This document shows, piece after piece, positions 60,148 through 64,000 of a DNA stretch of 64,000 bases. Below the pieces are notes generated by a model. The model was not told the DNA's origin, did not search any database, and saw nothing but the letters and a program-made list of their open reading frames with translations. The stretch is taken from NCBI RefSeq assembly GCF_042956465.1, contig NZ_JBIBGL010000005.1, positions 558,001-622,000 on the forward strand, given 5' to 3'. The position numbers and the translations under genes are program-made. The DNA is from Embleya sp042956465 (lineage in GTDB: Bacteria; Actinomycetota; Actinomycetes; Streptomycetales; Streptomycetaceae). Every line of letters begins with the position of its first letter. Position 1 is the stretch's first letter.

Positions 60148-60807
60148 ATGCGCGGCCCCCTCGCGATGCTCGCGTCGCTGACGATCGCCGCCACACTCGC
60201 CGGATGCGGCCTGGGCGACGGTGGGGGCCGGGAGAACGCTCGACCCACGGGACAGCCGGCCCCCACCCGAGGACCCGTCACGACGGCCGAGGCGACCCCG
60301 ACCTACCCGCAACCCTCGACTCCCAGCTCGCCGTTGCCGGCACTGGTCGGGCGGACGGGCACGCCGGCCGCCTCGCTGCCGGCGCCCGACCAGGTCGACG
60401 GGCGCAACGCGACCGCCGTCGCCCGCGCCGTGGTGACGACGATGTGGACGGTGGACACCGCCATCGACGCGACCCGGTGGGACGCCGCCCAGCGCGCCGC
60501 GCCGTTCCTGACGCCGCGGTACGCGGAGAATCTGCGGATGAGTCCGCAGGTCGCCGCGCCGGGAGAAACCTGGTCGACCTGGGCCGAGCACAAATCCGTC
60601 ACCGCCGTGGTCGCCGCACCCGCCGACGACCTGGGCAAGCCGGAGGACTCGGAGACCTCGGCCTTCCACGCGTTCAGCCTGACCGTCACGCCCACGGGTC
60701 GGGACGGCTGGCGCGGACCGGCCGTGACCACCACCGTGTTCGTCTCCTTGGAGCGCGCATCGGCCGCTCAGCCGTGGCGGGTGTCCTCGGTCCGGGCCAT
60801 CGACTGA
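60148..60807 (+). CDS. Lipoprotein of the secretion locus, NTF2-like
   Basis: The 219-residue protein has a lipobox signal (LASLTIAATLAGC) and a Pro/Thr-rich linker. A small domain has ARAVVTTMWTVDTAIDATRWDAAQRAAPFLTPRYAENL and an end AAQPWRVSSVRAID. Its shape, with a helix pair then beta strands and a final W-R-V-S-S, is like NTF2/VirB8-type domains; this is inferred. It starts one base after the hydrolase stop. Confidence 0.75.
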   Translation: MRGPLAMLASLTIAATLAGCGLGDGGGRENARPTGQPAPTRGPVTTAEATPTYPQPSTPSSPLPALVGRTGTPAASLPAPDQVDGRNATAVARAVVTTMWTVDTAIDATRWDAAQRAAPFLTPRYAENLRMSPQVAAPGETWSTWAEHKSVTAVVAAPADDLGKPEDSETSAFHAFSLTVTPTGRDGWRGPAVTTTVFVSLERASAAQPWRVSSVRAID

Positions 60808-60989
60808 AACCGGGTGGAATGCCCGCCCGCGGTGCGCCCGTGCACAGCGGTCGCGCGTCGTCGGTATCGGCTTGCCCAGTCGAGGCCCGCGAAGGTTGTC
60901 GGCCCGAAATCGACCGCCTAGCGTCGGCAGGGAATTCGACGGCGCTCCGGCGCCGATCTCGGACATCAAGCACAGCGCAGGAGTACACC

Positions 60990-62555
60990 TTGGCCTCTCG
61001 GCGTTTCCTGAGACGCCGCCGGGCGCTGTCGACGCTCGCCTCGATGCTTGTGACCCTCGGCGCGGCAACCGGCTGCACGGCGATGGGCGGTGGGCAATCC
61101 CCGGCCGGGGAGCGCAATCCCCTGGCGGCGCCGCCGGTCGCCGCCTCCGCGCTGTCGGTGCCGCCGACCTTCGACGGCAAGCGGGGTTGGCGCAACGAGG
61201 TGACCAACCGCGCCTACGCGCTCGCGCCGCGCGCGGGCTTCCTGCTCGATGTGTACGCCGGAAGCGACGAGTTCGGGGCACAGCCGGAGTCCTCGGCGAG
61301 CGGCGCGCCCGGCGGCGCCGAGAACGCGCCGGCCCCGGTGTCCGCGGCGGACCCCACGGCCGCGAAGCAGAAGCCGAACGGAACAGTCCTGATCGCCCGC
61401 GGCGCGGACAAGGGCGCCGTGGTCTGGTCGTCCGCCCCGCTGCGGAAGTTGTCGATCGAACGGGCTCCGCAGCTGCGGGTGATCAACACCGCCCAAGGCG
61501 AGTTCGCGGTCCTGGTGCGCTTCGGCGTGGTTCCCGGAAGCGGCCTCGTCCGCTCTCGGCGGCTCACCGTGGTGGACACGTTCCCGGTCGCCTCCTCGGG
61601 CAACACCGTGCCGCCGACGCAACATCTGGAGCGCGAGACCCCCGGCGAATTCGGCGGTTCGGGCATCTCGATCGACGACGGCGGGGTGCTCTTCCTGGGT
61701 GATCGGGTGGAAGACACCGCGGAGGACTACATCGAGGTCGGACCGGCGACGTTGTGGAATCCGACGACCGGTGCGAGCAGCACCGTGCCGGCGGGAGAGT
61801 CCCGGCGGTCGGAGGTGTGCGAGCAGGACGCCGTCGACGGTTGCACCGTGCGGGACGTGCCCGTCTCCACCATCGCGGCCGGGGTGCTGACCGCCGAGAC
61901 ACCGGCCCGCCCCTGGGGCCGATTCGCGCTCGTCGGCGGTTGGAGCAGTTCCCGGATCGGTCCCGACGGGCGCACCCGCGGCACGCTGTTGGGCACCCTG
62001 CCGGGGGCGATGCTCGTCGCCTGGGCCGGTCCGGACGGCCAACCCACGCTGTACGCCGTGCACGATCCCGCGTCGGGCGCGGTCCAGTTCTCCGGACGAT
62101 GTCCCGCCCCCGGCGGTGGGGACTTCGACCCGCAGGGGCTGCGTTCGCTCTTCGACGCCTCTCCCGGCGGGCGCTACGTCGTGGCGGGTTCGTTGGCGCT
62201 CGACCTGTCCGCACGCACCCTGGCCTGCCTGGCCGGCGACCACGACCATCGTGGCGTCGAACTCGGCGCGGTGGGTGACGACGGCGTCGCCTTCGGCTCG
62301 TTGCTCGCCGACGGCCGGGTCCCTCGGGAAGGTGAGGAGGAGACGGCCGCCAGGGAGCCCGCCCTCGTGCGTGTGGCCACGCGCAGGATCGATCCGCTTC
62401 CTGCGGGAACCGCGATCCCGGACCGGCTCACCGCCTCGGGCGCGGGGTTGTTCACGCTGTCCGTCCCAAGCGAGGAGGACACCACCGCGGCGGCGGAGAT
62501 CGCGATGTATCCGGCCGCACCGGGTTCGCCCGCGAGCGCCGCGCCATCGAGGTGA
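60990..62555 (+). CDS. Beta-propeller-like lipoprotein of the secretion locus
   Basis: The 521-residue protein starts with a basic stretch and a hydrophobic segment ending in Cys (LASMLVTLGAATGC; lipobox imperfect) and is otherwise beta-rich. Repeating strands such as GTVLIARGADKGAVVWS, FALVGGWSSSRIGPDG and AMLVAWAGPDGQPTLYAVHDP suggest a propeller. Four Cys (SEVCEQDAVDGCTV, SGRCPA, LACLAG) may form two disulfides. The start is TTG at 60990, seven bases after CAGGAG. It follows the lipoprotein gene after 180 bases and may have its own promoter. Confidence 0.7.
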   Translation: MASRRFLRRRRALSTLASMLVTLGAATGCTAMGGGQSPAGERNPLAAPPVAASALSVPPTFDGKRGWRNEVTNRAYALAPRAGFLLDVYAGSDEFGAQPESSASGAPGGAENAPAPVSAADPTAAKQKPNGTVLIARGADKGAVVWSSAPLRKLSIERAPQLRVINTAQGEFAVLVRFGVVPGSGLVRSRRLTVVDTFPVASSGNTVPPTQHLERETPGEFGGSGISIDDGGVLFLGDRVEDTAEDYIEVGPATLWNPTTGASSTVPAGESRRSEVCEQDAVDGCTVRDVPVSTIAAGVLTAETPARPWGRFALVGGWSSSRIGPDGRTRGTLLGTLPGAMLVAWAGPDGQPTLYAVHDPASGAVQFSGRCPAPGGGDFDPQGLRSLFDASPGGRYVVAGSLALDLSARTLACLAGDHDHRGVELGAVGDDGVAFGSLLADGRVPREGEEETAAREPALVRVATRRIDPLPAGTAIPDRLTASGAGLFTLSVPSEEDTTAAAEIAMYPAAPGSPASAAPSR

Positions 62556-62721
62556 ACCCCTTCCCCATCCACCGCGCCCGTGGCCGGTTGTCCCACCGGG
62601 GACCGGTCGGCACGTCTTTCGCAACATCCGAAGAACGCGTCGACGTTCACGCCGGCCGGCTTCGGCCGCGTACTCGCCACCCAAGGATCGTGGACCGGTC
62701 CGTGTTCCAGGGAGAAGCCCC

Positions 62722-64000
62722 ATGTCCCAGCGCTCCGCGCCCGACTCGCCGGCCCCGTCGTCGGCCGAGGAACCCGATCCCGAGCGGCGCTCCGGCGCGC
62801 CGCACGGAAGCCGGCTGTCCCGCATACCCGGCCTGTCCCGCCTGCGCCTGAACCGCAACCGTCCGACCGCGATCGTCGCGATCGGCGCGGCCGTCTCCGT
62901 CGTCGCCGCCTCGGTGGTCGTCGGCATCGGCGCGGCGGGGGCCGACTCCGACCTCTCGGACGTCGGCGCATGGCTGCCCAGCGGCGGAAAGAATCTGGTC
63001 GTCCACGTCAACGGCCTGACCGGGCGCGTGGATGCCCGGATCACCCTGCCGGGCGGCCAGGACCCCACCACCTTGCAGGTGAGCACGGACGGCAAGACCG
63101 TCCTGGTCCTCAATCAGCGGACCGGGCAGCTCAACCAGATCGACCCCCGCCAACTCACCGTTGCCCAGAGCTCACCCGACGGAACTCCCAACCAGGACAT
63201 CGCCACCGGCGGCGGGAACGCGTGGCGCATCACCCCCGGCAAGGGGGAGGTGCAGCGCATCGACCCGCGACCCACCACCGACGCGGCCAACGCACTCGGC
63301 TCGTTCGCCACGATCGGTCCACCGATCGTGTTCCAGGACGCCCAGGGGGCGCCGATCCCGCTGGGTCGGACCCAGGCGGACTCCGACGGCACGCTGTGGG
63401 TGCCGCTGTCGGCCACCGGCGAGGTGGTACCGGTGCGCGGCTCCGACCGGGGGGCGCCGATCAAGGTCGCCGAGCCCGGGCATCAGCTCTTGTTGACCCT
63501 GGTCAAGGCCGCGCCTCCGTCGAACGAGGGCGGGCAGAAGTCCGGCGCGGACCGGGTGTTGGTCACCGACGTGAGCGCCGGCAAGGCCATGACACTGTCC
63601 CAGACCGCCGTCGCGAGCACCTTCAAGCTGCCGACGGACGCGACCAAGGGCGCACCGGACAAATTCCTGGTGCCGGGTGTCAACGAGGGGGCGATCGTGC
63701 CCTTCCTGGCTTCGGACACCGGTTCGTTGATCCTCGTGGACATCAACAGCGGCTCCGTCCAGGCGACGCCGATCCAGACCGGGAAGCACACCTACGGAAG
63801 CCCGTCGGTACTGGGCGCGAAGGTCTACGTGCCGGACCACGACACGGGCGCGCTGCTCGTCTACAACACGGTCCAGGCCAAATTCGAGGAGCCGATCAAG
63901 GTCACCGGCGTCAAGGGGAAGCTGGAGACGTACGTCAACAACGGCCTCCTCTGGGTCAACGACCAGAACAACGCGGAGGCGGCCGTCGTCGACGTGCAGG
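62722..64000 (+). CDS. Membrane-anchored beta-propeller protein, cut by window edge
   Basis: Starting at the ATG at 62722 (MSQRSAPDSPAPSS), with GGGAGAAG upstream, about 426 codons are visible and the frame is still open. A cytoplasmic head of about 48 residues is followed by a transmembrane helix (PTAIVAIGAAVSVVAASVVV). A beta-rich extracellular part comes next, with repeats of the YncE type (TVLVLNQRTGQLNQIDPRQL, GNAWRITPGKGEVQRIDPR, GTLWVPLSATGEVVPV, GSLILVDINSGSVQ, GLLWVNDQNNAEAAVVDVQ). It may continue into further domains beyond the edge. It is probably a surface component of the same locus. Confidence 0.75.
   Translation, partial: MSQRSAPDSPAPSSAEEPDPERRSGAPHGSRLSRIPGLSRLRLNRNRPTAIVAIGAAVSVVAASVVVGIGAAGADSDLSDVGAWLPSGGKNLVVHVNGLTGRVDARITLPGGQDPTTLQVSTDGKTVLVLNQRTGQLNQIDPRQLTVAQSSPDGTPNQDIATGGGNAWRITPGKGEVQRIDPRPTTDAANALGSFATIGPPIVFQDAQGAPIPLGRTQADSDGTLWVPLSATGEVVPVRGSDRGAPIKVAEPGHQLLLTLVKAAPPSNEGGQKSGADRVLVTDVSAGKAMTLSQTAVASTFKLPTDATKGAPDKFLVPGVNEGAIVPFLASDTGSLILVDINSGSVQATPIQTGKHTYGSPSVLGAKVYVPDHDTGALLVYNTVQAKFEEPIKVTGVKGKLETYVNNGLLWVNDQNNAEAAVVDVQ

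Noticed and set aside
48874..64000. Classification as an integrative conjugative element or prophage
   Set aside because: No integrase, relaxase, replication gene, tRNA or flanking direct repeat is visible, so mobility cannot be claimed from this window.

Overview
The window is 64 kb of very GC-rich DNA with the gene style of a filamentous actinomycete of the Streptomyces type (order Streptomycetales). The evidence is an extreme G/C bias at third codon positions, frequent GTG and TTG starts, GTGA/ATGA overlaps, several leaderless-looking promoters, and families typical of that group: a SigC-type sigma factor, GlxA regulators, DUF3099, an S-adenosyl methyltransferase of the DUF574 type, DUF4913 and SCO6880-type proteins. 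The genus cannot be fixed from the sequence. I see no tRNA, rRNA, CRISPR array, integrase or transposase.

Region 1 (1-13 kb) is ordinary chromosome. It holds a Clp-N-domain gene cut by the left edge with a striking double-palindrome promoter, a FUSC membrane protein, a methyltransferase, a DinB-like enzyme, a divergent HxlR/PPOX pair, two divergent GlxA paralogues, a family-A exonuclease/polymerase, a small membrane protein and a SigC-type sigma factor. About 1 kb of repeat-rich DNA without a gene lies upstream of the sigma gene.

Region 2 (12.3-16.7 kb) is a copper island: a His/Met-rich membrane protein diverges from a coupled run of a small membrane protein, a CopA ATPase and a PCuAC-type chaperone.

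Region 3 (16.9-40 kb) is mixed housekeeping and regulation. It includes a pentapeptide-repeat protein, a DUF2236 oxygenase fused to four EF-hands, a RibD-C reductase, a MocR regulator, a phosphodiesterase and PP2C phosphatases. It also holds an FchA-FolD folate operon whose FolD lacks the cyclohydrolase lysine, a resolvase-like protein without the catalytic serine, a PLP decarboxylase with an Lrp regulator, and a YbdK-type ligase.

Region 4 (40.9-48.4 kb) is built round von Willebrand A (VWA) surface proteins. A two-gene operon (VWA protein plus a beta-rich surface protein) and a single larger gene on the other strand appear to be split and fused forms of the same architecture. Between them lie a DUF574-type methyltransferase, a thymidylate-kinase-like protein with a broken P-loop, and an unrecorded 56-residue small gene.

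Region 5 (48.9 kb to the right edge) is a long, tightly packed type IV secretion-like operon. In order it encodes a ParA-like DUF6668-type protein, a VirB2-like pilin, a VirB8-like protein, a VirB6/TrbL-like protein, a VirB3/VirB4-N-like SCO6880 protein, a VirB4-like ATPase, a shortened VirB6-like paralogue, a VirD4 coupling ATPase, DUF4913, a 59-residue protein, a transglycosylase-NlpC/P60 hydrolase, two lipoproteins and a membrane-anchored beta-propeller that runs off the edge. No relaxase, replication or integration gene is present. Three copies of TTGC-N4-GCAA lie in the 544-bp intergenic region that separates this operon from the divergent VWA gene, and one overlaps that gene's promoter. 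This suggests that the VWA gene and the secretion locus share a regulator.
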